A DNA stretch of 64,000 nt from Micropterix aruncella (GCA_944548615.1 OX155980.1:4200724-4264723); one strand, 5' to 3'; shown: positions 47,355-59,356, numbered from the stretch's first letter. The notes: a model not told the origin generated them from the sequence alone. Program-made: numbers and translations.

Positions 47355-48900
47355 TCTTGCTTTTATTGTATATTCTGAATGAATAAACTGAATACTGAAT
47401 ACTGAGTTCAGGGTTCCGAGGCAAGCTTCACGGCTAATAATTCGAGGGCGAAGATATACTTACTTTCTTGCCTTACTATATAATGTTCTAAATTAATGCC
47501 CTACTTTCAGTTATATCTAAAGGAAACAACATATTTTTTTTGGTAGTCATAGTCTAGCTGGTTCATTCTGACCCCCCCCCCCCCCACACCCTCACTTCAA
47601 AGAGATAGCGTAAAATAGCCAGGCGAGTGAGGGCGGGGATATGTGAAATAGGATTGACTCGGACTACATGACTATGTGATAGTCGCCTATACGGGGCCTA
47701 AAGAAATTTAAAAAAAAATCATATCGCACACCTAGATAAAGAGTAGCACAACTCAAAATAGCTCTTTTTCAGGAACAGCAAAAAACGTTTTACACGATTT
47801 CTATTAGACCGATTTTAAATATTGATGTATGATTTTGTATATTGTTTTACTAGGATATTTAAATGCTTAAATTACTTCCCCTCAAATATACTTATCTTTT
47901 GATAATTGATTTTTTCGTGTTATATTAGTAATCGTGACTAAGTCATTGTCCAATAATTTTATCATCTCAAATCGTTTCAATATTAGTGAAAATTTTTGAA
48001 TTGATGCACTCTTCATCTGTATAAGTTTTCTATAAACTTCACAGAAAGACAAGTGTATCTAAAATAAAATTTTGTATATGTAGACTAAAATGATTGAGAC
48101 AATAGTGTCAAATAATAGTACTTGATAATTATTTCAATAAATAATAGATGAAAGTAAAATATACGCAAACACGATACACACGGCCTCGCATACGATAGAA
48201 TTAGTAAGAAAAATGGATGAATTATATTTCGAAATTGGGGAATATTGACCTTTATGCTGAAATAAACAAGAAAATTGCACTTTATTCACTACATTTAATA
48301 ATTATATAATATTTATTGTTGAGAAATTTTTAAAATATGCTGTCACTATGAATTTAAATTTGGATATTTGCATTCTATCTAAATAGACTTAATTTTGTCT
48401 AAAATAAAGTTTAGCTCTAAACCAAATTACTTACTAAGGCAGTTCTAAACAAAACAACGACTATGTAGAATTATTATTAAACCTTATGCATATACAAACA
48501 TTCATTATTATTATTTTTATCATCATTTTTTTTGTATAATTGGTGTAAATTATAAACGGTATTAGTCTTAAGTCTCAATTTCATTCTGCATAATATAATT
48601 CGTTACATACTGTAATTTACCAAGAATAAATAAATTAAAAAAAAAATCAAAGCCAAAAACGCAAAAAAAATTTAATCCTACAATATTACACCAACTTATT
48701 CCTTGACACAAAAAACTAATCTTTACTCGTACATCGTTTGCAAGTCTCCATTATCTGAGTGAAGAACCATCGATGTTGTCTACACAGGGGAGCTCAGGAA
48801 AAAAATTCCTATGTTTGTGTTGTGTATGAGTGGTGTTCTATAGGGACACCAGAAATTATTTTTCCCTAATAAATTTGTAAGTATTATTTGTAATGTTTCA
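47355..48900. other. AT-rich non-coding stretch
   Basis: Contains a poly-C run at 47572-47586. No gene supported. Confidence 0.45.
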
Positions 48901-48944
48901 AATTTTATGTATTTTTTTCTTTTTTTATCGTCAAGTGTTGTGGA

Positions 48945-49320
48945 TGATTGGTCTGGTCTAAAACCTTTGCCTATATTTTGGTTTTAGCTATAAACATACT
49001 GTATTCTCTAGAAGACTCCATACAGAAATTAGTGTGCACTCATTTTTCGCGCAATAAATCGGCTGATGATGCCGACCGCACCTGTTTTCCATGCTACTCA
49101 AAACATGAAACTAAACAAACCACAGTTTTAAAGGAAACCAAGTATTTTGAAAGCTATTTGAGCCTGTGGAGTTGATCTAAACACAGTTCAGGCTCAAAAA
49201 GTAGCACAAACAACACTTGCGACTGGGAAACGAGGAGGATGCATACTTTGTCCAAGATCTAGCGACAAAAAGTAAATATTTTTTGTAAAAATGTCGAATG
49301 TTCATCTGCAAAGATCATAG
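48945..49320 (+). pseudogene. Possible piggyBac transposase C-terminal relic
   Basis: In the plus sense, TTLATGKRGGCILCPRSSDK then, after a frameshift, KCRMFICKDH resembles the cysteine-rich C-terminal domain of piggyBac transposases (C..C...K.....C..C...IC..H). The preceding frame 48948-49175 is less convincing. No TTAA-bounded termini found. Confidence 0.4.
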
Positions 49321-49324
49321 AATA

Positions 49325-51540
49325 GAAATAATATAGAAGAAAACTGTACGTTGCTTGAACGATTACGAATGAAGAGTATATTCCATTGTTTAGAATCTTG
49401 ATTATTATTTTATTTAAAAGAATAAAATTACATTGTTATACCATAATTATATCAATAAATACATATTAAACCCATATTTTTTAATTTGCATTTCTACATT
49501 GTTAACCCTTAAGGACATTACAACTTTTCCGTTTAACTTTTAAAGCCGTTATTATTGAATTCCTAAGCTAAAACAACAACAAAATTAATATAGTTCGATA
49601 TCAAAATGTAAGTATCAATAAAGTTTATATGAACAGGATAAGGCTTTAACAGGATAGAGCTTGGATTAACACATTGGCATATTATGGTAGTTTTTAATTT
49701 CCGAGGGAAAATATGAGACAGCTGGCTAAAATGGAAGTATCTCACAAAGGACGCGGCGGATATGGCAGATTCTACTGCGGATGCCGGAGGTAGCTACGGC
49801 AGAGTGGTATAATTTCGTTACGTGAGTAAACAACTGCTACTTTTTACAGTTTTCATTTAAGTACCTAATTATACCTATACTTTTACAGAATTTACTTAAG
49901 GGCTGGAGAATAGAAATATTTTTAATATTCGAAAGTGCAACATGTCTATACTGAGGTTTCTGTGATTTTCATCATTGTGGCACCCACTAATCATTTTTGA
50001 CCTAGATTATCGTGGATATATCGTTTATTTTAAAATCATAAATGGGACCAGAATAGCTCCAAAGTGATTGACAAAAGGAATTGAACACGTCATCCTTTCC
50101 GCCAGCCTTTTCCTGAAATATATTTTTCCGATATATTTATAATTATTTAGATACTACATACTACTTTGTACATTTCCAGTTGGTAACAAACATTAATGAC
50201 TATTTAGATGACTAACGCAGTTCGATAAATATGCAAAGAATAATTTGACAACCTTATTTCAAAGAAATAAAAGGCGGTCGATGATATAATAAAAGATAAT
50301 TACATATAATCAAAACGAGCCTGCAAGCATATTCTAAGAACTAATTTATGACAAACAAGCCCTGGCCCAAGTCCTGTTGGACTTCAAAATGCCAAATGGA
50401 ATTTCAATATGCTAAACTAAGATCAACTGGTATATTTAAGGGCTAAATCAGGGCTTTCTGGTAAGACCCCCGCTTAATTAGATTTTGTATATTCAAATTG
50501 GCTCTGTTTAAGGGCTTATTAGTCTGCGACAAGCCAGATTGGTCAAATAAACAACTTTTTGCGGCCCAGCATTCAGTCACCGACCGTCCAAGCGTGCTTG
50601 TTTAAACTTCGTGCGGATAACATTGAGAAAATATTGATTTAGTACATACCTACAGGGTGTTCACTTACCTACGGAATTATTGAACAAGGTGAGTACCTAC
50701 CTAAGGTTATAAACCTAATTACGATCAATCTATACATTACAATTAGATCATCATCCTGTTTTAAATCTAGTTACGAACGCAAGATATTAGTAAAAATATA
50801 AAAAAACTGCAATCTAGATCCGAAAAATAATCCTATTTTTATTGAATATGTAATAAACTTAAAAAATACGTACCTACTGTAAAATTTATTGTGACATAAA
50901 ATACTCAAGGGGAAGTAAAAATAACTGGTCAAGTGGAAGTTGAACTGTATGGAGAGGTTTTCGTACCATTCCATTTTCCATGAGAACTTCAAGACTTTTG
51001 TTTAGGTTTTCATGTAAACTATAAAAAAGGCCCTATATTTCCATTTCTTTTTAAATTGTCAGTAGTTTCGGATATAAGAGGGTGGGGGGGGGGCGGATGC
51101 TCGTTTTTTTAATATTCTCTTGATATCTTTTTAACTATGTATTTTAAAATAATAAAATATTATAATTATATTCCTTATAACGAGCCCTTCCCATTGATAT
51201 GTCACACTTTGCACTTATTATTCTTACATTTTCTGATTTGTCCTCTAAAATTGACCCCAAAATCGAAATTCGTTTATATAGGAGATGTTGTTTTTAGTAG
51301 ATGCGGTGAAAATAAGCCGTGACAGACCGACAGACAGAGATACACGAGAGAGACAGAGATTCACCAACACAACCTACCTGTTCTTTATGTAGATTTCTTT
51401 AAAATATACCTATTGCAATGGATCGCGTGTTAGCAATTGATGAAAAATCTGAATATAAATATCATAAATCCTACCACAACCCCCTAGCCCCAACCTAGCG
51501 CCACCCTTTAACCCTCGAAAATACAAATCAAAATTGACTT
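49325..51540. other. AT-rich non-coding stretch
   Basis: About 2.2 kb with no array, TIRs or coding motif that I recognise; a G-run lies at 51084-51095. Confidence 0.45.
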
Positions 51541-51544
51541 TGAC

Positions 51545-51636
51545 TTTGAATTTTTCGACTTTTTCGACTTTTTAGACATTTACAACCTTTTCGACTTTTT
51601 CAACTTTTTAAACTTTTTCGATTTTTTAAATTTTGT
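51545..51636. repeat. Short CGACTTTTT tandem repeat
   Basis: About nine imperfect copies of TTCGACTTTT directly preceding the 119-bp satellite. Confidence 0.75.
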
Positions 51637-51639
51637 GTC

Positions 51640-53580
51640 TGCTGTTGACCGTTAAAGAGTTCCCTCGTCGAGAGCCAACCCAGGGTACATCAGCCATGTC
51701 ATGGTGTTACTGGGAAACTGCTATCATAATTGATTGCTTACTCAAAATTTTGGGTGTATGCTGTTGACCGATGAGGAGTTCCCTCGTCGGGAGCCAACCC
51801 AGGGTACATCAGCCATGTCATGGTGTAACTTGGCAACTGCTATCATAATTGATTGCTTACACAAAATTTTGGGTCTCTGCTGTTGACCGTTGAGGAGTTC
51901 CCTCGTCGGGAGCCAACCTAGGTACATCAGCCATGTCATGGTGTAACTTGGCAACTGCTATCATAATTGATTGCTTACACAACATTTTGAGTCTCTCCTG
52001 TTGACCGTTGAGGAGTTCCCTCGTCGGGAGCCAACCTAGGTAGATCAGCCATGTCATGGTGTAACTTGGAAACTGCTATCATAATTGAATGCTTGCACAA
52101 AATTTTGGGTCTCTGCTGTTGACCGTTGAGGAGTTCCCTCGTCGGGAGCCAACACAGTGTACATCAGCAATGTCATGGTGTAACTTGGAAACTGCTATCA
52201 TAATTGATTGCTTACACAAAATTTTGGGTCTCTGCTGTTGACCGTTGAGGAGTTCCCTCGTCGGGAGCCAACCCAGGGTACATCAGCCATGTCATAGTGT
52301 AACTTGGAAACTGCTATCATAATTGAATGCTTACACAAAATTTTGGGTCTCTGCTGTTGACCGTTGAGGAGTTCCCTCGTCGGGAGCCAACCCAGTGTAC
52401 ATCAGCCATGTCATGGTGTAACTTGGAAACTGCTATCATAATTGATTGCTTACACAAAATTTTGGGTCTCTGCTGTTGACCGTTGAGGAGTTCCCTCGTC
52501 GGGAGCCAACCCAGGGTACATCAGCCATGTCATGGTGTAACATGGAAACTGCTATCATAATTGAATGCTTACACAAAATTTTGGGTCTCTGCTGTTGACC
52601 GTTGAGGAGTTCCCTCGTCGGGAGCCAACCCAGTGTACATCAGCCATGTCATGGTGTAACTTGGAAACTGCTATCATAATTGATTGCTTACACAAAATTT
52701 TGGGTCTCTGCTGTTGACCGTTGAGGAGTTCCCTCGTCGGGAGCCAACCCAGGGTACATCAGCCATATCATGGTGTAACTTGGAAACTGCTATCATAATT
52801 GATTGCTTACACAAAATTTTGGGTCTCTGCTGTTGACCGTTGAGGAGTTCCCTCGTCGGGAGCCAACCCAGGGTACATCAGCCATATCATGGTGTAACTT
52901 GGAAACTGCTATCATAATTGATTGCTTACACAAAATTTTGGGTCTCTGCTGTTGACCGTTGAGGAGTTCCCTCGTCGGGAGCCAACCCAGGGTACATCAG
53001 CCATATCATGGTGTAACTTGGAAACTGCTATCATAATTGAATGCTTGCACAAAATTTTGGGTCTCTGCTGTTGACCGTTGAGGAGTTCCCTCGTCGGGAG
53101 CCAACCTAGGTACATCAGCCATGTCATGGTGTACTTGGAAACTGCTATCATAATTGAATGCTTGCACAAAATTTTGGGTCTCTGCTGTTGACCGTCGAGG
53201 AGTTCCCTCGTCGGGAGCCAACCTAGGGTACATCAGCCATGTCATGGTGTAACTTGGAAACTGCTATCATAATTGATTGCTTACACAAAATTTTGGGTCT
53301 CTGCTGTTGACCGTTGAGGAGTTCCCTCGTCGGGAGCCAACCCAGGGTACATCAGCCATATCATGGTGTAACTTGGAAACTGCTATCATAATTGATTGCT
53401 TACACAAAATTTTGGGTCTCTGCTGTTGACCGTTGAGGAGTTCCCTCGTCGGGTGCCAACCTAGGTACATCAGCCATGTCATGGTGTACTTGGAAACTGC
53501 TATCATAATTGAATGCTTGCACAAAATTTTGGGTCTCTGCTGTTGACCGTCGAGGAGTTCCCTCGTCGGGAGCCAACCCT
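51640..53580. repeat. 119-bp satellite array, ~17 units
   Basis: The word TTGACCG recurs at 51645, 51764, 51883, 52001, 52119, 52238, 52357 and onward to 53545, giving a period of 118-119 bp. Units contain 'gaggagttccctcgtcggga', 'catcagccatgtcatggtgt' and 'actgctatcataattga'. The first unit and its left flank are most diverged. Overlapping 60-85-codon frames are products of the repeat. The last unit runs directly into a family B 3' end. Confidence 0.95.
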
Positions 53581-53584
53581 GGGT

Positions 53585-53750
53585 GGACGAATTTCAACCA
53601 CAATCTTTTCAGCACATGCCATGACCAAATGATGCCTGCATGTCAAATTTCAGCTCAATCGGATGAAGCGTTTCGGCGCTATCGTCGGAGAATACACACA
53701 GACACAGAAGTGCGTCCACAATACTTTCCTTGACAGGAAAGTAATAATAA
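53585..53750 (+). repeat. Family B 3' end joined to the satellite
   Basis: 'ggtggacgaatttcaaccac', 'ccatgaccaaatgatgcctg' and the terminal hairpin ACTTTCCTTGACAGGAAAGT match 8590-8860. Confidence 0.75.
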
Positions 53751-53754
53751 ATTA

Positions 53755-54155
53755 TCATCGATTTAGGTACTTTACTTACCTAATGAAGTCTTTGGAGTAA
53801 TTGAAAAATGATGTTATTAATAATTCTAGTATTGTTCAAACACATACTACAGTAAACCATATTAACACTTGTTTATGTTAAAACACTAATTGAATCAAAG
53901 TAGAAAAAACAACCCGCAGGCGCCCTAAGCTTTGTCAACTGGCCAAGCTGATATAGACCGGTTTCTCTACCTACGTACGAAGCCGCCAGTGGAAACACAC
54001 ACATGCGTCTCAAAGCTTGTAGTAGTGTACCTATCAAATGGCAGTTGTATGAAGCTTTGTCTCTGTTCGGTGTATCTACTCGTGTGCCCTAGCTGCTCGG
54101 AATTGCCATAAGGAAAAGAAGAAGAAGAAGACAATTAGCGAAGTTTATCATTTTA
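53755..54155. other. Non-coding stretch upstream of the UTP4 copy
   Basis: No gene seen; an (AAG)n run at 54113-54130 lies just before the homology begins. Confidence 0.4.
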
Positions 54156-54161
54156 AACAGC

Positions 54162-55664
54162 GATGGAGCCATAGAGCCATCGCGCCACAATAAAAATGTC
54201 GAAGCCGTAATATGGAGCATGGCTGTTTTAGCAGACTTAACCATCATTACTGGCGATTCGTGCGGGCGTTTGACATTCTGGGATGGTGGGATCGGCGAAC
54301 AAATCGAGTGTATCACCACCCATCGCAGCGATATTTTAAGCACATGAGTTACGAACGACGAGATTGTCGTATACGCAGCCGGAGTGGATCCTTTGATCGA
54401 GAGCGCTTCAAGCGTGTATTTAAAAACACGACAGTGCGTGCGAGGCATGCAAAGGAGTATCCATCGCTACAACGTGCGGTCGCTCATCGCCTTCGACGAG
54501 AAACTGATATCAGCCGATATTGATGGTTATATCAGCGTATCCAGTTTTCCGTCGCGACAGTTGCAGCGCTGGCCACCGTTACCGCCAAAGCGTTGCATTA
54601 CTCTTTGCCCTGAACCGAAATTGCTCATGCTCAGATATTCCAATCACATTGATATTTGGAAGCTAGGCGCCGGAAACACAACACGGGAAATTTCTCACAA
54701 GGAAGCCGCTGTCGAAACGAGTGCAGACGCAATTGAAATGGACACCGAATTTGAAAATTCAGAATCGCTTAACAAAAAATATTTAAAACTGGACACAAAC
54801 CAGCGACGCTGCATGCGAAGAAAGATGATCAGCTCTTATGCTGCTGCGCTTCAAGAGATGGAAAATTCATGGCATATTCCACTGATAACATTAGAATTTT
54901 CAAGTTTTCCATCGAGCAAGACGGAACGCCGGCGTTCTGTGATATTCTACCATTTGACAGTGCTTTTAATATTTGTCATAATATGACTTTTTCTTACAAT
55001 TGCACTACTTTAATTACTACCATGGCAGACGGTTTAATATGCGTCATTCAGATAGATGCTTCCGGTACGGGAGAAGTCATTCAAACAATCAACACGCTGG
55101 AACATTTAAAAGACGGTACGATTTAACTATTAGCGACATCAAAACGTCTCCACATCATAGCATCCGATAGCATTGGTACCGTAGCTGAGTGGCAACAAAA
55201 AAAAAAGGGAACCAATACGACAAACTTGTAACACTTCCGAAATACGCATGTACCGCGTCCGCATTGGGTACATCACCAGACGGCAGGACTGTTTTTATAT
55301 CGTACGTCGACCATAAAATGATAGAATACTATTTAGTGAAATTACGCATTCAATGGTCCGTCAAGTTAAACAGAGTGACGCCAATCGTCGCTATTACATT
55401 TGACCCGAGGAACCTGAATTAATCATGGCTCACAATCACAGCTCCGCAATACTCGTAAATAAGACGACAGATCGCAGCGACAAATCGGAAACTGCTAATA
55501 AGTAAAATGACACCTTTCAAACTACAATATTGAAGTATAAACATGTTGCTTTTCTCAAATGGTTAAAAGATATGGAAGCGGTTTTAGTTGAAGTCACTCC
55601 GGAAACTCTAGCATCGGATCTTCCTCCCGCTTTCGCTATCAAAAGATTTGGAGCAATGAAATAA
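54162..55664 (+). pseudogene. UTP4: UTP4/cirhin retrocopy, 5'-truncated and frame-broken
   Basis: UTP4 is a WD40 protein of the t-UTP subcomplex of the small-subunit processome (rRNA synthesis and processing, nucleolus). Recognisable blocks in order: NVEAVIWSMAVL, DSCGRLTFWDGG (54205-54295), VRSLIAFDEKLISADIDGYI (about 54478-54535), YSNHIDIWKLG, DGKFMAYSTDNIRIFKF (54860-54920), ATSKRLHIIASDSIGTVAEW, CTASALGTSPDGRTVFISY, and the C-terminal KYKHVAFLKWLKDME ... LPPAFAIKRFGA ending 55664. Defects: stop at ~54347, frameshift ~54850, stop at 55124-55126, a slip in the A-run near 55200, a frameshift near 55418 and a stop near 55505. About the first third of the protein is missing and no introns are visible, which suggests a processed copy. 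Confidence 0.8.
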
Positions 55665-55732
55665 ATGAATATTTAAAAAGGTTTTTATTCATTTACGATA
55701 ATTACGATTTTATTCATTTACGATTATTTAGG

Positions 55733-57601
55733 CTAGGTTCTTCGGCAAGGGCGGGCAGCGCGCCCATTACATCCGGTAAAATTGCTGTAAGTTAGTACCA
55801 TATTCAGTTTGTATATTTCCGATTTCATCATTTCGAGTGCGTTGTATTCTTGTCCATTGATGACAATAGTTTTGTCTTTGAGCACTTGTTGATGTCGTGA
55901 AGATAACATGATAGGGTCCTCGTGCTCCACGTGTGAATAGACTTTAAGGGTAGCGTCTAAATTGGGCGTAATCAAATACTTCAAGATGGGTAAATTGCGA
56001 CATTCGTTCAGCTTATAAGTTTGGCGGTGCAGGTATAGTTTATCTAAGGCGTTATGGAATAATTGCTTATCCTTTAATGCAAACCCGCTGCGGACCAATT
56101 CCTTCGATAAGCTGTGAGTTTGTCCATCCTTTGAGAAAAGTATATCTCCCAAAACCTACAAATTTGAAAGTAGTATAAGTTTGTTGCAAAAACAAAATTA
56201 AATGTATGAAGATAATAATTACCACGATATTAAGTATAGATTTCGGTTGGTAAATTCTGCGAACTTTGAGCTGAATGCCATCTGTGTTAGAGAGCTGTTG
56301 CCTTATAAAATCTTCAAAAGCATTTTCGTAAATCCACTTGGCCACAGAGATAGTTTTCCGATTCTTGTTAGGATGAAAGACCTGGAAATATTTAAGTAAT
56401 TATAATTTTGCAAAATAAAGAGCACCAAATACATATATGTCTAAGTGTACCGTTCTCGAAGGAAGTACTTTGTCCAATCCACAATGGAACACATCACTGG
56501 CAATATTGCAAAACTCAGCTGGCAACTTGTAAAATATATTACCGTTTATTGGCAATGTCAATGCAAGATCCACGAGCCATACTTCCTTATCGTTTAAGCG
56601 ACGAGCTCTTACCCAGAGAGTCTTGAATTTTACAGCGTAACTCTGAAATAAATATGTAAATGGAGAATCTCTGCAATAATAGCCGCTGTTAACCCCTAGA
56701 GCCCCGATTGGCCGATATCGGCCAAAAAACGATTCAGCAGAATTTGTTTTATTTTATTATGTTTTATTATGTTAATATGTTTTATTTTAATTATGGATAC
56801 AGTACAGTGGTTTGGCAATAATTAATGTTTTTGTGAGACAGTGTCATAATTCAATTTTTTTACGAATTTTTACTAAAATGTTTTGGGACATCAACTTGTC
56901 AATCTGCTGGGGGGCGACAGTTTTGCATGCGTCAATTTTGCACAAATGTCACTTTTGACAGGTCCAAATTTGTTGAGGGCAGATTTGCAGGAGGCAACCT
57001 TGCAGGAAGCAACCTTGCAGGCGGCAACCTTCAGTACAGTTTTTAAGTTTTTCTGTTAGGTTAGGTTAGGTTAGGTTTTTCTTTCCCTAAAATCGAAGTG
57101 ACATTAATTACCGGCATCCTTGTAGTGGATGACTTTTATACATCAAACTAAACATTAAAAAAAATGTTTTAAGATTTTCTGTTAGGTTAGGTTAGGTCAT
57201 TTTGACATTTGCAAAACTGCCTTCTGCAAGATTGCCTTCTGCAAAACTGCCGCCTGCAAGAATGCCGTCTGCAAGATTGCCGTCTGCAAATTTGCCTTCT
57301 GCAAGTTTGATGGGACCCAATCTGCTGAGGGGCCGAAGCCTGAAGGGCTAACTAGGCTACAATAGAAAAAATAAAGCTCAACCTCCCAGCACTCCAACCA
57401 TTCACTATCAGTTTTCTCAAGGGCGGTTTCCCTGACAACATATTTCTCGATTGCCAAATCTATTTCCTTGGCAACGCTTTTTCTTTCAGTTTCTTTCAGC
57501 CGGCAAAAGAAAGAAACACGCGAATCTATACCCAGCAGCACCTTGACGTCGAAGGTAACTGCTGCGGTTAGGAAAGTCATGACCACAAACTCACTGATCA
57601 T
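55733..57601 (-). CDS. Tudor-domain protein resembling the TDRD12/Yb N-terminus (four exons)
   Basis: Exons 57601-57383, 56642-56451, 56381-56223 and 56155-55733 all have GT/AG borders in phase 0 and join to 330 codons. Exon 1 (start ATG 57601 or 57580) has DVKVLLGIDSRVSFFCRL; exon 2 has FKTLWVRARRLNDKEVWLVD; exon 3 has AKWIYENAFEDFIRQQL; exon 4 has GDILFSKDGQTHSLSKELV. The pattern matches the N-terminal extended Tudor domain of TDRD12/Yb proteins, piRNA-pathway factors of germ cells. The helicase that follows in that family is absent: the frame ends at TAG 55733, with an AATAAA nearby, so either the gene is truncated or exon 4 is spliced onward. Intron 1 holds a piggyBac-type MITE. Family assignment is by memory of the human protein. 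Confidence 0.6.
56689..57351 (+). mobile_element. piggyBac-type MITE P, copy b, itself interrupted
   Basis: TTAA at 56689-56692, decayed CTAA at 57348-57351; ends 'cccctagagccccgattggc' and 'gaggggccgaagcctgaagg'. It matches 30997-31266 and is split by element T copy 2. It lies in intron 1 of the Tudor gene. Confidence 0.82.
56909..57318 (-). mobile_element. Element T with TTAGG motifs, copy 2
   Basis: 410 bp flanked by the 8-bp duplication AATCTGCT (56901-56908 and 57319-57326). Reverse complement of 34285-34696, with TTAGG blocks at about 57056-57075 and 57181-57196 and the same 15-bp arrays at each end. Confidence 0.8.
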
Positions 57602-57619
57602 ATAAATACACAAACTTAA

Positions 57620-58355
57620 TACGGACTTCTGACACTGAAAACCGAAAACTGCTTCAACCGCTGAAAAACCAAAGATAATAGAATAATGCTGTAAACTGTA
57701 AATATTTACAATTTAATAAAAATATCTCATGCATTTTTTTTATTCAACATTTAATCTAATACATAAATAAACAATTGATATTAGTTGCTATTCGCAAATT
57801 AGCCGAAAAAGGCATAGTCAACAGACATGATGGACGATTTACATTATTATTATAATGGTGGGTGTCCTGTTAAAAAAATATTCCTCATATTGGTTATGCT
57901 GCAAAATTAGTTTAGTTTAGTTTTTAGCTGCTTCTAATTAGTTTAGCGTCGGCTGTGATTGGCTTAAAGCTTTAGCCAATAGATGCCTCGCGTCTTGTTG
58001 TTGAGGCAGGCGCCAGTTCATTCCGGTACAAAACAGCATGCTTTGCCTACCCTTTTTGACACTTGACAGCTGGTCAGTGTTGCCAACCAGTATTTCAGAA
58101 AATCAGAAAATTTCTTTTTCTTTGAGTCTTTTTTAAAACAATACTCTGCATAGAAAGTGGAGTCTTTTCTTGTTGGCGGCTTTTAAAAAATGCCTTGATT
58201 CAAAGTAATGGTCGTATATAAGGTAATTCAACTCAAAGTGAATTAATATCATAATTAATTAATCGGGTACATTATTATTACTGTTTTATGTGTAATTACT
58301 CAGATTATGATAAATACACCATTTTCATTTCTATTTTTATGCAGTAACTATAATG
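57620..58355. other. Non-coding upstream region of the Tudor gene
   Basis: No gene or array; presumably holds its promoter. Nothing specific is assignable. Confidence 0.4.
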
Positions 58356-58360
58356 CCTAC

Positions 58361-58629
58361 CTTACCGTCGACGAACGATCACTCCTCATTCATATATCAC
58401 AAAAATCGAGCTTTTCCTTTTGCAACAAAGGAATCAAATTTTCGAATGTTTGAATTATTTCGTTATGTCATCCTTCATTTATGAAACGGCCTTTGCCGAA
58501 GTGATCAATGTGTTTTATTTTAGTTTTTTCGCTTTAATTCGTCTCAATTGGAGGCAATTTGTGTTGCAAAAGGTAAAGCTCGATTTTAGAGATATTTGGA
58601 TGAGGAGTGATCGTTTGTCGACGGTAAAG
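58361..58629. mobile_element. 269-bp MITE with ~65-bp TIRs
   Basis: CTTACCGTCGACGAACGATC extends through ATCACTCCTCAT to AATCGAGCTTTTCCTTTTGC; the right end is its inverted copy (complement CTTTACCGTCGACAAACGAT). The plus frame 58420-58683 crosses the element and is not a gene. No clear TSD. Confidence 0.75.
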
Positions 58630-58747
58630 GGACCCATAAACTTACATTCACAGTCGAAAGTCGTGGCCAAGTTTGGGAATTAATATCTCCAATGTAAGAA
58701 AAAGCGACCGAACCCACTTGTTATATGTGATGTATAACGTCATCAGC

Positions 58748-58944
58748 TATGTATAGTAAAATTTTGAACTACCTAAAGTGGGATTCTCGATGCCTGCCAG
58801 ACCGAAGTTTGAGCGGCCGCCTGGCCCATTAAATATAATCATCGGCGGAGAGCGGGCCCGAGTTTTGAAATTAATATACATAGTAAAATGTTGAACCTCC
58901 TAAATTTAATTCTCGATCATTGCTAGACCAAAATTTGAGTATCC
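58748..58944. repeat. Two direct repeats of ~65 bp
   Basis: 58748-58815 and 58876-58944 share 'atagtaaaa.tttgaac', 'attctcgat' and 'ccagaccgaagtttgag'-like words at ~128-bp spacing. Confidence 0.6.
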
Positions 58945-59257
58945 GATTCGGTCTATTGCCTACTCTGCTAAATATGACAGACATAATTTGTATTTCCCGC
59001 GAAAGCTTTAATATTATTTTCATTTGTAGCACAATTCACGCGCTGTCATTGGTGGACTGATATTGGCTTGCTATATGTACGTATGTTTTATATACCGTTT
59101 CCTGGCGCCAGCTTCAGAGACCTCTGTTTTGTAGATTAGATTAGCTGGCATTTCAAATAGTAAATAGATGTCACGATACTATTATTGATAAGAACTTTTA
59201 CTGTGTTATATTTTCCGTAATGCGGTTGAGTGCGAGTGACGTCGTTCTAAATCCTAA

Positions 59258-59356
59258 ATGAAACGTAGTGAGATGTTCAGTGTCTTGAAAGATACGGCCG
59301 GAACTAAATATGGCACTCTTGATTTTGAAGAAGAAACCAGCCCGAATATCGATGAG
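59258..59356 (+). CDS. Candidate first coding exon, product unknown
   Basis: ATG at 59258 starts 33 codons (MKRSEMFSVLKDTAGTKYGT... ending SPNIDE) that stop exactly at a consensus splice donor GTGAGG at 59357. The acidic C-terminal half and balanced codon use look protein-like, and the ~40 bp upstream (GCGGTTGAGTGCGAGTGACG) resembles a 5' UTR. I do not recognise the product and found no second exon. It could be chance. Confidence 0.35.

Noticed and set aside
51640..53580. CRISPR-like array
   Set aside because: Whole 119-bp units repeat with no unique spacers, in a eukaryotic genome; this is a satellite.
52912..53615. Overlapping 70-85-codon minus-strand frames
   Set aside because: Frames generated by the satellite period; their repeats merely change frame.
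54089..54448. 119-codon minus-strand frame
   Set aside because: Antisense shadow of the UTP4 pseudogene.
58420..58683. 87-codon plus-strand frame
   Set aside because: Spans the inside and right TIR of the MITE 58361-58629; no domain.
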